Counted from the first letter of the stretch, positions 44,731 to 56,070 are shown. The stretch is DNA of 64,000 bases from Tubulanus polymorphus (GCF_964204645.1 NC_134028.1:18326153-18390152), one strand, 5' to 3'. The notes: a model not told the origin generated them from the letters alone. Program-made: numbers and translations.

Positions 44731-45153
44731 GATGATAATATTGATATTATTCCTCATGATATAAATAAAACTAAATTAAAAATATATTTAGAAAAACAAA
44801 TATTAGAATTTGAAAATGATTTAAAAGTTAAAAAGAAAAAATATTTAAAATCTAAAATTATATATTATTTGATTATAAGTGGTTCGGTTACAATTAGGTC
44901 TGTAATAACATTTTTAGCAATATTCAGTCCATTAACACCTTTAGCTATATCAATTGGCGTACTAGGATTAAGTTCAAGTGTTTTAACTGGTATAAGTTCA
45001 AAATTAAATATAAAAAGTAATAAAGAAAAAATTAAAACTAATATTAAAGAAATCAATAAATTAAAAAATACACTAGATTATATAATAAGTTTAAATGGCC
45101 ATATAACTGTTGAAGAACAAGATAAATTATTAAAAGAATTAGTTAATTATTAA
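44728..45153 (+). CDS. Membrane protein with coiled ends, 141 aa (copy C)
   Basis: A charged N-terminal helix (KIYLEKQILEFENDLKVKKK) precedes a long hydrophobic core (SVITFLAIFSPLTPLAISIG, VLGLSSSVLTGI). A Lys-rich helix and an acidic tail (HITVEEQDKLLKELVNY) follow. The same layout is seen in an uncharacterised family of other invertebrate Polintons. The copy B version has a nonsense change. Confidence 0.75.
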   Translation: MDDNIDIIPHDINKTKLKIYLEKQILEFENDLKVKKKKYLKSKIIYYLIISGSVTIRSVITFLAIFSPLTPLAISIGVLGLSSSVLTGISSKLNIKSNKEKIKTNIKEINKLKNTLDYIISLNGHITVEEQDKLLKELVNY

Positions 45154-45172
45154 TTTTTTAATTATATAAATG
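45152..45172 (+). promoter_or_regulatory. Start motif, 462-aa-type gene (copy C)
   Basis: The sequence aattttttaattatataaATG matches the copy B start at 25827-25847 in layout. Confidence 0.5.
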
Positions 45173-46558
45173 GCAGATAGTTTTCCAAAAGCTTTCCAAT
45201 ATAATAAATCAATTAAATATAATATTCCTGCAATAGATTTTAATAAAGATATTACATATAGAAATGAAGTTTTAGATTCATTAACTAATTTAGAAATTTA
45301 TGTTACTGAAACTTATAATTTTAATGCAAAGATGGAAAATATATTTCATGTATATTTAAATAATTTTAAAAAATTGAAAGATGAAAAACAATAGTTATTA
45401 AAATCTAATATGAAGTATTGGCAGAACCAATTAAATTTTGCTGTTTATTGCGCTACAACAGGATGTGGAATAAGTTGGAATGATCATTTGAATAATTTTA
45501 AATATAAATTAATTCAAAGTTTATTTAGATTTCATACATACTTTCAAATCAGAATAATATTAAATGAATTAGAGTGTGCTTTACCAGGATCTAGATATTT
45601 TAAAGAATTAGATAATATTATTAATTTATCAAAGTTTTATAAAATTTGCAATGAATTTAATATAGATATAAATAATTCTAATTTTAGAACAAAAATTGGA
45701 ACAATAAGATCACTTCCTTGCCCTGAAAATATTTTACAATATTGTACACTTCCCATACCATCTAATAGCTTTTATAATATCTATAATAATAAATTAGGTT
45801 ATGGTAAAATAGAAACAAAGGATTTAGAAACATTAAATTTCAATAAATTACCGAAATTTTATGATCATTTAAAACAAGAAAACAATAATGCTTGGGTTTA
45901 TTTCATTTTAGAAAATAATGAAGGTTTTACAAAATCAGGTATACAAAGAATAAATCAATCTATTAGAACTTATTTGATATGTATTCTAGGATCACAGGTT
46001 GAAACAAGATCCCCAATAATTGGAAATTTAAATACATCATTTGATACACAGAAACAATTAAAAGTATTATTTGAAGATTCCATTCATAATGATAAAAATA
46101 GATCGATTCCAGAAAACATTGTAAGATATCAAAATTATTTAGATAAATCACATATTAGATTAAATTATTGTATAGGCCCTAATCTATTAATTATTTCTAA
46201 TGATTTAGTATTAAAGATGGGAAATATAATTGGTTATAATAATCTAATTAAAACTGCAACAATAAATAATTCATTTGGATTAAATGATATAAATAAAAAG
46301 ATTATTACTGCTCCAAAATTAATGGAAGGTGAAAAAAATAAAAAACACATTCAATCAACAGAAACTAAAACTAAGAATATTAAATTAAATAATGATTCTA
46401 AAATAAAAGATTACAATACATCAGAAGATATAAAAACTGATAATATTCAACATGATATAATTAAACTAAATGATGATAATAAATCCCATGAAAATACTAA
46501 ATTAGCTATAACTTGTATAGGAATTGTAATCGGAGGAATATTATATTTTAAATTTTAA
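45170..46558 (+). pseudogene. Tail-anchored Polinton protein, single nonsense (copy C)
   Basis: A TGG-to-TAG change at about 45392-45394 is the only visible break relative to the intact copy B gene. The rest (YWQNQLNFAVYCATTGCGIS onward, including the C-terminal anchor) is open. The damage looks recent. Confidence 0.85.
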
Positions 46559-46577
46559 TTTTTTTATTATGTAAATG
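46557..46577 (+). promoter_or_regulatory. Start motif, coiled-coil gene (copy C)
   Basis: The sequence aatttttttattatgtaaATG is the same as in copy B upstream of 24424. Confidence 0.5.
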
Positions 46578-48009
46578 GATGTAGAAGGTGGAGAAGATAT
46601 TGGAATGGATAATTTTGATGAACCTGGCATAACTGATGAACAACAACCTAATTTTGATGAAACAAGTTTTAATGACGGTAATGAGCCAGAATATAATAAT
46701 AATTTAAATATGCCTGATTATATTAAAAATGCAGAATCACAATTAAATCCTGAAAATTTAGACCCAGATTTAGTAAAACAAGATTTAGATAATTTAAACA
46801 AAATACCCAAATTAGAACGTATAATTGAAAATTCTAAACTTAACATAAATGATGAAGACGTTGGACCTTTAGCAGATCAATTAAAATTTTTAGATAATGG
46901 TAAATGGTATTATCATTTGAAAGATGATTATTATATTGATATCTCTTATAAAAAACAAAACAAAATATTAACAAAATCAACTTTGAGTAATTTAGATCCA
47001 GATAGAATTAAAAGAATTAGTAATAGTAATGTAATAACTGATGTTATAAAACAAGAATTAACTGGTAATGATATAGACGTATTTAAACAAAGAATTAATG
47101 AATTATTTGAAATAATCAAAAAGAAATCAGAAACAGAAACAACTTCTGAACAGAATATAACTTCCAAAACTAGTAAACTTAAATCAAATAAAGTTCCAAT
47201 TGAAAAACTTTTACCGAATGGATTAATTGATGCAACAGATCAACAATTAGAAGATTCAGATATATTTTCTGATGAAGCAATTAGAGAAATTATTAGTATA
47301 AGAAATGAAGCTGATAAAATTGCACATAATAAAAGTATAAGAGATCAAAAAATTATGTATTTGGAGAAAGAATTAACTAATGCAAATAAAGAAATAGAAC
47401 AACTAAAGTCTGATTTAGATCATCAAGTAATTGATGAAATAGAATATAGGCAAAAAGAATTACGTTTAGAAAAAGAAATTAATAATTTAAAAGATAATTT
47501 AGAAGTACAGAAAGAAGAAATTAAATTATTATTAAAATCATATGATTATAATATTAATAGATTAAAAGTTATTATTTAAAAATTTGTTGATAAAACCAAA
47601 TTCTGAAATATCATTAAAAGATAGAATAAAGTTATTATTTAAATTAGAAGGAATAACAATTCTTTCAATTCTAACAGCTGTAACTATGTTATTTACAACA
47701 ATTGGTTTAGCAATATCAAATTCTTTGAATTCTACTCCTACTCCCAATAAACCGGATAAACCCCCGAATGATAATAATTCTATACAAGATAAAGTTAAGG
47801 ATGGTTTAAAGAAATTAGCAAAATATTTATGGGAACTATCTAAAAAATCTGCTGCAGCATTGCCAGGAGTTATTGCATCAATTGTTGGTTTTATATTGAA
47901 ATCTGCAGGAAACATTATTAACTCTGCTGCTGAACATATTATTTTATTTTTAATTACAGTTGTAAGTGCTATTATTTTTGGGTTAGTAAACATGATAAAA
48001 AATGAATAA
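46575..48009 (+). pseudogene. Acidic coiled-coil protein with C-terminal membrane domain, one frameshift (copy C)
   Basis: The first frame (46575-47579) has an acidic variable N-terminus and a long coiled coil (ELTNANKEIEQLKSDL, EKEINNLKDNLEVQKEEI). A 1-nt insertion near 47575 ends it. The membrane domain continues in the next frame from 47584, where no ATG exists, so it is not a separate gene. Copy B shows the two parts in one frame at this join. Confidence 0.85.
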
Positions 48010-48011
48010 TT

Positions 48012-48032
48012 AATTTTTTTGTTAAATAAATG
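48012..48032 (+). promoter_or_regulatory. Start motif, capsid gene (copy C)
   Basis: The sequence aatttttttgttaaataaATG is identical to copy B. Confidence 0.55.
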
Positions 48033-49267
48033 AGTGGGAGTTATATCAATCCTTCTAAGAATCATAGAATATCTAATGCTATTAAAGTAGAAAGATCACA
48101 TCATATAATTACTCATAACCCTTCAAATATTAATCCTGATGAAACTTTATATGTTAGAATTCCTCGATTAACACAAAATACTTTTTATGTTCCAAATAGT
48201 ATTTATTTATCAGCCGATATAAAAGTAATCGGTAATAATAATTATGTTGTTGATAATGTTGGAAGATATTTGATTAAAAAATTAACAATAAAGATTGGCC
48301 CAGAAACAGTTTTCTCATTAAATGATTATAATTTATTTATGCATTATAAAGATTTAAAGAAAATAGAAATAGTATGATATTTCAAGGCATCCAATCAGAA
48401 AACCAAAATAAATTAAGATCAGAAGCGCATAATGCAATATTAACTAATGATATAGATAAATTGATAAAAAGTATATATGGAAGCAAATATAAAATTCCAT
48501 TAGGCTTTGAATTGATAAATAATAATGCACCTTTATATAAATATGCAATTCAAGAAGATATTATATTAGAAATAACATTTGCTCCTGTAAATGAAATTGT
48601 ATTATCTAGCGTTGTTAAAGATATGGGTTATAAATTATCGAATATATGTTTAGAGTATGACACAGTAACTAATGAAAATATTTCAAGTATAATTCAAACT
48701 AAATACAATCAAGGATTTTCATTATTATATGATTATATTGATAAATTTAAAACTGTAACTATTAATGCAAATGATGAAATTATTAATGAGAATATTAACT
48801 TCCCAAGAAGATCTATTAAAGGTATATTAATATTTTTTACAATTGCAACATATACTAATGGTGCAATACAGGTTGATAATTATTATAATCCTGAAATAAC
48901 AAAAGTAGAAATAACTATCGAAGGAATAGCAAATAAAATATTTTGTCAAGGAATGAGAATGATAGATCAATGGCCAGAAATTAGAAAACATTTTATGAAT
49001 GAAAAAGTGAAATCATCTGAAAATTGTAATATTAATCAAATTGATTATTATACCGGTAATATATGCATTATGGTTAGATTTTAGAACAACAGAGGATAAT
49101 TCATTACATGGTTCTGGAAAAAAACTACAGAACACTAAAGATGGAATACAATTATTCATGACAAAGAATTAAGGAATCAAAAATTTTAAATTAAAAATCA
49201 CATTTATATTATATCTGACGCGCAATTAAATATTGTAAATTCTCAATTAAATAGTGTTATGTATTAG
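48030..49267 (+). pseudogene. Probable major capsid protein, broken (copy C)
   Basis: Relative to the 415-aa copy B protein there is a 10-nt deletion near 48356, a 2-nt deletion near 49063 and a stop near 49168. The LYVRIPRL, NFPRRSIKGIL and YYNPEITKVEITIEG blocks are preserved in the open central part. Confidence 0.85.
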
Positions 49268-49483
49268 AATTTTAACTTAAATAAAAATTTATATAATAAA
49301 TGGAAGGAGGTAAAGTTTATAAACATATTCCATACATCGATACACATGAAAATAATGATGGTTTATATTATGTAATACCTTGTAATATAGCTTTGATATT
49401 TGATCCTATTTTCTAAATTTATAAAACTAAACTAATAGAAATCGATAATAATAAAAGTAGTGTTGTTGATAATTCAAGTAATG

Positions 49484-49556
49484 TAATTGATAATAATAAT
49501 GTAATACCTTCTACATCTAATAATGTAATAGCTTCTACATCTAATAATGCAATACC
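49484..49556. repeat. 24-bp coding tandem repeat, left of the insertion
   Basis: Units of the type aataatgtaataccttctac plus atct encode VIPSTSNN. They resume at 55973-56070 after the retrotransposon, with about seven units in all. Confidence 0.85.
49552..49556. repeat. BEL/Pao target duplication, left
   Basis: The pentamer atacc stands before the left LTR and again at 55973-55977. A 5-bp duplication fits BEL/Pao integration. Confidence 0.9.
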
Positions 49557-49750
49557 TGTTTCGAAAGTTCGGTTACTAAGCCGCTCATCTGGTTTGTGTT
49601 TATATATTTACTGTGGATGACATCTTGTTTATGTTTATTCTCCATCTATGTGAAATAAAATCAGTCACTTCCAAGGTTTCGTAGTAACCAGACGTGTTGC
49701 TTCTTTCTCTCGGATCTGTCCCCTCTGGTCGAATCGAACCTTTCACGACA
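49557..49750 (+). repeat. 5' LTR of BEL/Pao element
   Basis: This 194-bp LTR has TG...CA ends. It holds a TATA-like ttatatattt near 49598-49607 and an aataaa polyadenylation signal near 49653. Confidence 0.95.
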
Positions 49751-49753
49751 TTT

Positions 49754-49770
49754 TGGTGCCGTGACCAGGA
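49754..49770 (+). other. Primer binding site, BEL/Pao
   Basis: The sequence tggtgccgtgaccagga starts four bases after the LTR, as a tRNA-primer site should. The matching tRNA was not determined. Confidence 0.7.
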
Positions 49771-52700
49771 TGGGGTCAGAAGGAAGGCTAACGGCAATCA
49801 GAAGGGCCCAACGGGGCCAAATGACGAAGATTTTCGGAAAAACGGAAGAAAAACTAGCAGAGATTCTACTCGTCGATGAAAGTTCAAGAACTCTGGAAAC
49901 TGTTCAACCGTTCTCCACTTTAATCGACGCGCTGTTCACAAAATTCGAATATTTACGACAATTAGACCAACAATTAATGGATGAAATCGTTGATGAAACC
50001 GAGTTAACTAACACTATAGTTGAATCAGATGATTATCTCACTGAGATACAAATCAAACTCGGTCGATTCAAACTGAACTTGGATAATCTACTAGCGAAGA
50101 TACCAAAACCACAATCGCTAAACGAATCTGTAAGTACCATCAATCGAAGCAGTACTACCTCAACCGGCAGTAAAAAAGTCAATCTACCAAAATTGGCTCT
50201 CCCAAATTTCGATGGTGACATTTTGAAATGGTCTACTTTCTACGATAATTTCATCTCAGCCGTCGATAGCGATCCGCATTTGGACGATATCCAGAAGTTT
50301 CAATATTTGGTCGCACAACTCACTGACGAAGCAGCGCGTACCATAGAAGGTCTGCAAATAACTAGCGCTAACTACAAAGAAGCTCTGACGATCTTAGTAG
50401 AAAGATACGGTCAACCTCACAAGATCGTGAACGCGTACATCAGAGCTTTATTAGATTTGCAGCCACCGCAGGATCACGAGAGTCTACGCGAATTTTACGA
50501 TTCTTTGGAAACATATATTCGAGGATTGCGCGCGCTCGGGAAATCGGAAGATGCGTTCGGTGACATACTCGTTCCGGTAGTCTTCGATAAGCTACCGAGT
50601 CCCGTCAGAACACAAATTTCACGGGAGCACGGAGACCGCGCCTGGACACTTAAAGAACTACGCGACGCGATCCGAAAGGAAATACAAGCTACACAGGCAG
50701 GAGCGAGCTGCGTCAACTTCGATAATGAAAAATTATCCGCTCTTCATATAAGCACTAAAACGAGGAAAAATCCGGCCTCGAAAAACAACAGTTGCGCGTT
50801 CTGCAAGGGTCCACATACGGCGTTCTCATGCGATATAATCGTTAACCCAAAAAAGCGACAAGACATCATAAAGGCAAATCGTAAGTGTTATAACTGTTTT
50901 GGCAATCACATGGTAACAGCTTGCCAATCGAAATATCGTTGTAAGGTTTGCAAAGGCAAACACCACACTGCTATTCATATAGATCGAAATACTGATACGC
51001 ATATTGAATCAAAAAATATTCATGTCAATATAGCTCCAACTTCAAGTCCTGTTCTCTTGAAATCGGCTATTGGTCAAATAAATTATGGTTCGAATTCGAC
51101 CACGGTAAATATCTTGTTTGACGAAGGAGCGCAGTGCTCATTCATCACTAAAAAGTCGGTAAATGAATTAGGTGTCCGATTGGACAAATTTGAAAAGCAA
51201 GATGTAAATATTTCCACCTTTGGTGACAATTCGCCTGGGGCACGTACTCTACGGAGTATAGATTTAAAACTTCGTACGCGTAAAGGCGAAATTGGTTTAC
51301 GTGCATTAGTTGTACCGGAAATATGTCCACCAATTCAGAACAATGTAAAACTTGCTGTGACAAATCACCCGTACCTTCGAAATTTACCATTAGCACCGTA
51401 CGTCAACACCAGCAATTATGAAATTAATCTATTAATCGGTGCTGATTATTACTGGTCGATCGTAGAGAATGAAGTGGTTAGAGGAGCTGGCCCGACAGCT
51501 GTCAGTTCCAAACTCGGGTTCCTTCTATCAGGACCCATCAATTTGAATGCGAATACATCGGTACTCCATACTACCTGTCTTTTGAATACTATACATTCAA
51601 ACGATGAATTCTCAAAATTATCTAACTACTGGGATCTTGAAGTAATTGGCATCAAGGAAACGATTAAATCTGAAACAATGAATTTTGAAACGTATCGAGA
51701 CAATTACCTTAAACGCGATACCAGTGGTAAATATATAGCGAATTTACCTTGGAAAGAAGATTATCCACCGCTCCCTACCAATTTTGATATTTGTACCGCT
51801 AGAACTAGATCTATGGTTAAACGCTTGTCTCCAGAACTGAGGCAGAAATATAATGCGATAATAGCAGAGCAACTTTCACGCGAATTTATTGAGATAGTAG
51901 AAAATGATGACAAGAGCCAGGGCCATTACATACCGCACCACTCGGTTAAAAAGGAATCAATCACAACACCGATTAGAATTGTTTATGATTGTAGTTGTAA
52001 ACAAGGGGATAATCCTAGTTTGAACGACTGTCTGGAAAGCGGTCCTTCATTAATAAATGATCTTGTGCAGATATTAATCCGCTTTCGCACGAATAACGTC
52101 GCATTTACAAGTGATATTGAAAAGGCATTTTTAAATGTAAAACTCGGTGAAAACGATAGAAATTTCACAAAATTTCTATGGCTATCAGATCCTACGGATC
52201 CCGATAGTCCCTTCAAGGTCTATCGTTTCAAATCAGTACTTTTCGGGTCCACTAGCTCACCATTCATCTTAAATTCTGTAGTGAAAACGCATCTACAGTC
52301 CGAAAATACAGAAATCTCAATCGATATGCAATCAAACATATACGTCGATAACGTTCTCAGTGGCTCTCATAACGCTAAAAAAGCAATTGAATATTTTGAA
52401 GAAGCCACGAATACTATGAGCAGGGGTGGATTTATTTTGAGATCATGGGCTACAAACGACCCAGAACTAAGATCGTTGATAAAACAACAGGCAATGGGTG
52501 AGAATGATGAAATCGTCAATGTCGTAGGGTTACAATGGGATACGATTAGTGATACTCTTCAGTTTTCAAAGGCCATAAAAGACCCAGCTATGTGCACTCA
52601 GTCTGTGGTATCTAAGCGGGAAGTTGTGAGCGTAACAGCGTCACTATTTCACCCCCTTGGTCTCCTCTCGCCTGTGCATATTCAAGCTAAAATGTTTATC

Positions 52701-55097
52701 CAGAAATTGTGGCAATCTAAACAAACTTGGGATGAACCCTTATCTGATGAATTATCATCACTCTGGTTTGAAATACATCAGCAGTTATACGCCTGTCAAC
52801 ATACAGCTATACAAAGACCATATTTTGGTCAACCGACTAGTGAATGTGAACTACACATTTTTGCTGATGCCAGTCCCAATGCTTATGGGGCTGTAGCTTA
52901 TCTGAAAACTGACAAATCGACTTCAATCATTATGGCAAAATCACGGGTTAAACCATTAAAAGAGGTTACTATCCCTAGACTTGAATTATTGGCAGCACTG
53001 ATCGCTGCACGGCTCGCGAAATTTATCCGTGATGCATTCGACAAGTCAAATTTAAGTTTAACAAAATGTGTTCTTTGGTCCGATAGTCAGATCACAATAC
53101 ATTGGATTCGGAGTGAGAAGAAATTACCCACATTCGTCGAAAACAGAGTCCGTGAAATTCGGTCTGTCAAATTTGACATAATCAATTATTGTCCTACAAA
53201 GGACAACCCTGCTGATCTCTTGACTCGGGGCATCAATACCCAAGACTTGGATAATAGTAGATTATGGTGGTTTGGACCAACTTGGCTGCCTAATGGCGAT
53301 TGGCCAATTGATCGATTGAATAATTCAACTGTACTATATTGTTCAGTAAATAATTCTGAATCGCACTCTCAACAGTGTGCAGAATTAGCTAGTACTAATT
53401 CTATCTCAGTTCTATCAACCACCGCAACTCCATCAGAACCGTCTGGAATACAAAACGTAATAGATGTCGAGCAATTCAATTCGCTGCATAAATTACTTCG
53501 AGTCACAGCATGTGTACTACGCTTTATTTCTATTATGAAGAAGACATGTCAACCTAGACATAATCATATTACCGTGCCAGAAATACGTTTGGCTCGTACT
53601 ACGTGGGTTCGCTCTTTGCAAGATGACGAATTTTCAAATGAAATTAAATGTATTCAGAAAGGGGGACGAGGTACCCAATTGACTAAACAATTAAACCTAT
53701 TCACTGATAAAGAGGGTTTAATTAGATGTGGCGGTCGTTTTCAAAACGCGAATCTTAACTACAACGCTAAGTACCCAATATTATTGCCATCGAAGCACCC
53801 ATACACAAAATTAGTAATTAGTGACGCCCATAAAATGGTTCTACACAGTGGGTTACAATCAACTTTGTGTTACATACGTCAATCATATTGGATACCAAGA
53901 ATTAGGCAAATAGTTAGCCCAATTATTAGAAAATGCTCAGTTTGCATTAGACATGATGGTAAATCATATCGTGCGCCAATCACGCCTCCGTTACCTGCCT
54001 GTAGACTAAAAGAAGCTCCACCCTTTACCATCACAGGCGTTGATTTCACTGGCCATTTATATTATCGCACGAAACACTCAAAACAGAACAAGGCATACAT
54101 ATGTCTATTTACATGCGCCGTTTCCAGGGCAATACATCTGGAAATAGTCACTGATCTGACGCCTGCTTCCTTTATGAGAGCATTTCGCAGATTTGCCAGC
54201 AGGAGGTCGTTGCCAAGTCAATTGATCTCTGATAATGGTTCAACATTTTTGTCTGCAGAAAACGATATCAAAGAAATATTCAAATCAACAAAAGTCAGAA
54301 ACTTTCTGTCTAACAAACTTGTTACTTGGACATTTATACCGAAACGCGCGCCATGGTTTGGCGGATTTTATGAAAGATTAGTCGGTATAACAAAAAACAC
54401 TTTGAAAAAAGTAGTTGGTCGAGCGTGTATTACCTTGGACGAATTGTCGACTCTAATTACTGAAATAGAGGCTACAATAAACGATCGTCCTCTAACGTAC
54501 ATGACAAATGATGACGATGAGATCATTCCCTTAACTCCATCACATTTAATTTGTGGGAGAATGATTACTCTGTTACCTCAACCGGTAGTTGAAGAAAACG
54601 AACTAATTGATCCGAATTTTAACTTACCGCCCATCGGTTTCTCCGACGCGAAGAAACGCATGAAATACTTAGACAGTCTTTTCCAAGATTACTGGATACG
54701 GTGGCGAAATGAATATTTGCCAACCTTAAGGGAAAACCACTGTCAGACGCTAAAGCGGGGTGGCATTACGGAAAATCATGTCAAAATAGGCGATATAGTG
54801 ATCGTTCATGATGACTCAAAAAAGAGAATCTTTTGGCAACTCGCTATCATTGAAGGTCTGAACAAGGGCTACGACGGTCTTGTGAGATCCGCGGTAATTC
54901 GTACTAAAAGCGGGATTACGAATAGACCCCTTAAAAAATTATACCCCTTAGAAATCAATTCTGATAGTGGCGAGAAAATGAATGATGAATCATCGCCTCT
55001 AATTAGTAATATTCAACCCCCAATGAAAATAAAACGAAATGCAGCATTGAACGCTAGAAATAAAATAAAAAACTGGTGTGACAAACTGGTCGACTAA
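49770..55097 (+). CDS. BEL/Pao Gag-Pol polyprotein
   Basis: This intact polyprotein of about 1,775 aa drives retrotransposition. In order it has: a Gag-like region (LPNFDGDILKWSTFYDNF), Cys-His knuckles (CYNCFGNH...C, CKVCKGKHH), an aspartic protease-like segment (NILFDEGAQCSFIT), a reverse transcriptase with box YVDNVLSG, an RNase H-like part (FADASPNAYGA, LWSDSQITIHWIRS) and an integrase with an HHCC zinc site (HKMVLHSG...CSVC) and catalytic GVDFTG, ISDNGS and GGFYERL. The RT box is YVDN where many retroelements have YVDD. The ATG at 49770 is chosen because it is the first in frame after the primer site. Confidence 0.95.
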   Translation: MGSEGRLTAIRRAQRGQMTKIFGKTEEKLAEILLVDESSRTLETVQPFSTLIDALFTKFEYLRQLDQQLMDEIVDETELTNTIVESDDYLTEIQIKLGRFKLNLDNLLAKIPKPQSLNESVSTINRSSTTSTGSKKVNLPKLALPNFDGDILKWSTFYDNFISAVDSDPHLDDIQKFQYLVAQLTDEAARTIEGLQITSANYKEALTILVERYGQPHKIVNAYIRALLDLQPPQDHESLREFYDSLETYIRGLRALGKSEDAFGDILVPVVFDKLPSPVRTQISREHGDRAWTLKELRDAIRKEIQATQAGASCVNFDNEKLSALHISTKTRKNPASKNNSCAFCKGPHTAFSCDIIVNPKKRQDIIKANRKCYNCFGNHMVTACQSKYRCKVCKGKHHTAIHIDRNTDTHIESKNIHVNIAPTSSPVLLKSAIGQINYGSNSTTVNILFDEGAQCSFITKKSVNELGVRLDKFEKQDVNISTFGDNSPGARTLRSIDLKLRTRKGEIGLRALVVPEICPPIQNNVKLAVTNHPYLRNLPLAPYVNTSNYEINLLIGADYYWSIVENEVVRGAGPTAVSSKLGFLLSGPINLNANTSVLHTTCLLNTIHSNDEFSKLSNYWDLEVIGIKETIKSETMNFETYRDNYLKRDTSGKYIANLPWKEDYPPLPTNFDICTARTRSMVKRLSPELRQKYNAIIAEQLSREFIEIVENDDKSQGHYIPHHSVKKESITTPIRIVYDCSCKQGDNPSLNDCLESGPSLINDLVQILIRFRTNNVAFTSDIEKAFLNVKLGENDRNFTKFLWLSDPTDPDSPFKVYRFKSVLFGSTSSPFILNSVVKTHLQSENTEISIDMQSNIYVDNVLSGSHNAKKAIEYFEEATNTMSRGGFILRSWATNDPELRSLIKQQAMGENDEIVNVVGLQWDTISDTLQFSKAIKDPAMCTQSVVSKREVVSVTASLFHPLGLLSPVHIQAKMFIQKLWQSKQTWDEPLSDELSSLWFEIHQQLYACQHTAIQRPYFGQPTSECELHIFADASPNAYGAVAYLKTDKSTSIIMAKSRVKPLKEVTIPRLELLAALIAARLAKFIRDAFDKSNLSLTKCVLWSDSQITIHWIRSEKKLPTFVENRVREIRSVKFDIINYCPTKDNPADLLTRGINTQDLDNSRLWWFGPTWLPNGDWPIDRLNNSTVLYCSVNNSESHSQQCAELASTNSISVLSTTATPSEPSGIQNVIDVEQFNSLHKLLRVTACVLRFISIMKKTCQPRHNHITVPEIRLARTTWVRSLQDDEFSNEIKCIQKGGRGTQLTKQLNLFTDKEGLIRCGGRFQNANLNYNAKYPILLPSKHPYTKLVISDAHKMVLHSGLQSTLCYIRQSYWIPRIRQIVSPIIRKCSVCIRHDGKSYRAPITPPLPACRLKEAPPFTITGVDFTGHLYYRTKHSKQNKAYICLFTCAVSRAIHLEIVTDLTPASFMRAFRRFASRRSLPSQLISDNGSTFLSAENDIKEIFKSTKVRNFLSNKLVTWTFIPKRAPWFGGFYERLVGITKNTLKKVVGRACITLDELSTLITEIEATINDRPLTYMTNDDDEIIPLTPSHLICGRMITLLPQPVVEENELIDPNFNLPPIGFSDAKKRMKYLDSLFQDYWIRWRNEYLPTLRENHCQTLKRGGITENHVKIGDIVIVHDDSKKRIFWQLAIIEGLNKGYDGLVRSAVIRTKSGITNRPLKKLYPLEINSDSGEKMNDESSPLISNIQPPMKIKRNAALNARNKIKNWCDKLVD

Positions 55098-55778
55098 TGC
55101 ACAGGTTCAGCCTAATCAGAGTATAATTCAAACTTATGTTCATAATGTTTCTTAATATGAGTTAATTTCATTTTTGAAGATTTATAATGTTAAGAACATG
55201 TTCTTCTATGTTTTTCAATTATTAAAATGTGTAAATGACGATCACCATAGTATATATGTAAAATTTAATGTTAATTGAAATGTAAGTTGAATCTTAACAG
55301 TGAAAATCATGTATGTATACATTCAAGCACAAATTGTATTAATGTTGAAATACTATGTAATTTCCTTTCTATTATATACCTGAATATATATCGGAGTAAA
55401 TGTTCTTTTTATTTCTGATATTCACATGTTTTTAATTTCAAGAATACGTCAATCAATATTGTAATCTGTTATCTCATAATAATGCTATACAATATCCTAG
55501 TTATCATGTATACACCTATATTTTAGTTGAGACACAACGCAATGTCATAGTTTAACGTCAAAGCTTAATGTCAATGTTTAATGTCAAAGCAATCTCAGTT
55601 TTGTGTTAAATGAAGATTAAGAGTAATGCAAACTTAATGTATCGAAGATTTAGTGATTCTGATATGAAATTGGAAATTGATTAATTTCTCATTTTTTACG
55701 TAGGCTTATTAACCTCATAGGTATTCCTAATAGCACATAGGCATTATACATCCTATTTTTTCTTCCCGCCGCCGGGAG
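55098..55778. other. BEL/Pao 3' untranslated region
   Basis: This AT-rich noncoding stretch lies between pol and the 3' LTR, with repeated gtcaa/taatgt phrases near 55540-55590. A short G-rich tract (gccgccgggag) next to the LTR is the likely polypurine tract. There is no env-like frame. Confidence 0.7.
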
Positions 55779-55972
55779 TGTTTCGAAAGTTCGGTTACTA
55801 AGCCGCTCATCTGGTTTGTGTTTATATATTTACTGTGGATGACATCTTGTTTATGTTTATTCTCCATCTATGTGAAATAAAATCAGTCACTTCCAAGGTT
55901 TCGTAGTAACCAGACGTGTTGCTTCTTTCTCTCGGATCTGTCCCCTCTGGTCGAATCGAACCTTTCACGACA
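55779..55972 (+). repeat. 3' LTR of BEL/Pao element
   Basis: It is identical to the 5' LTR and followed by the target duplication atacc (55973-55977). Confidence 0.95.
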
Positions 55973-56070
55973 ATACCTTCTACATCCAATAATGTAATAC
56001 CTACTACATCTAATAATGCAATACCTTCTACATCTAATAATGTAATACCTTCTACATCTAATAATGAAAT
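55973..56070. repeat. 24-bp coding tandem repeat, right of the insertion
   Basis: About four units continue the octapeptide repeat interrupted by the retrotransposon; the first five bases are the target duplication. Confidence 0.85.

Larger units (their letters stand above)
49557..55972 (+). mobile_element. BEL/Pao LTR retrotransposon, complete
   Basis: This 6,416-bp element has two 194-bp LTRs (tgtttcg...cacgaca) that I find identical base for base, a 5-bp duplication and one uninterrupted gag-pol frame. A primer-binding-like site (tggtgccgtgacc) follows the left LTR. No env frame is present. Identical LTRs mean a very young insertion. Confidence 0.97.

Noticed and set aside
47584-48009. 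Independent gene starting with TTG
   Set aside because: The frame is continuous with the upstream coiled-coil gene in copy B; here a 1-nt insertion separates them, so it is the 3' part of one gene.
52657-52896. Small frame inside the BEL/Pao polymerase
   Set aside because: It lies out of frame within the intact gag-pol gene and is a shadow.
55098-55778. env gene in the BEL/Pao element
   Set aside because: The interval is AT-rich with no frame of useful length.
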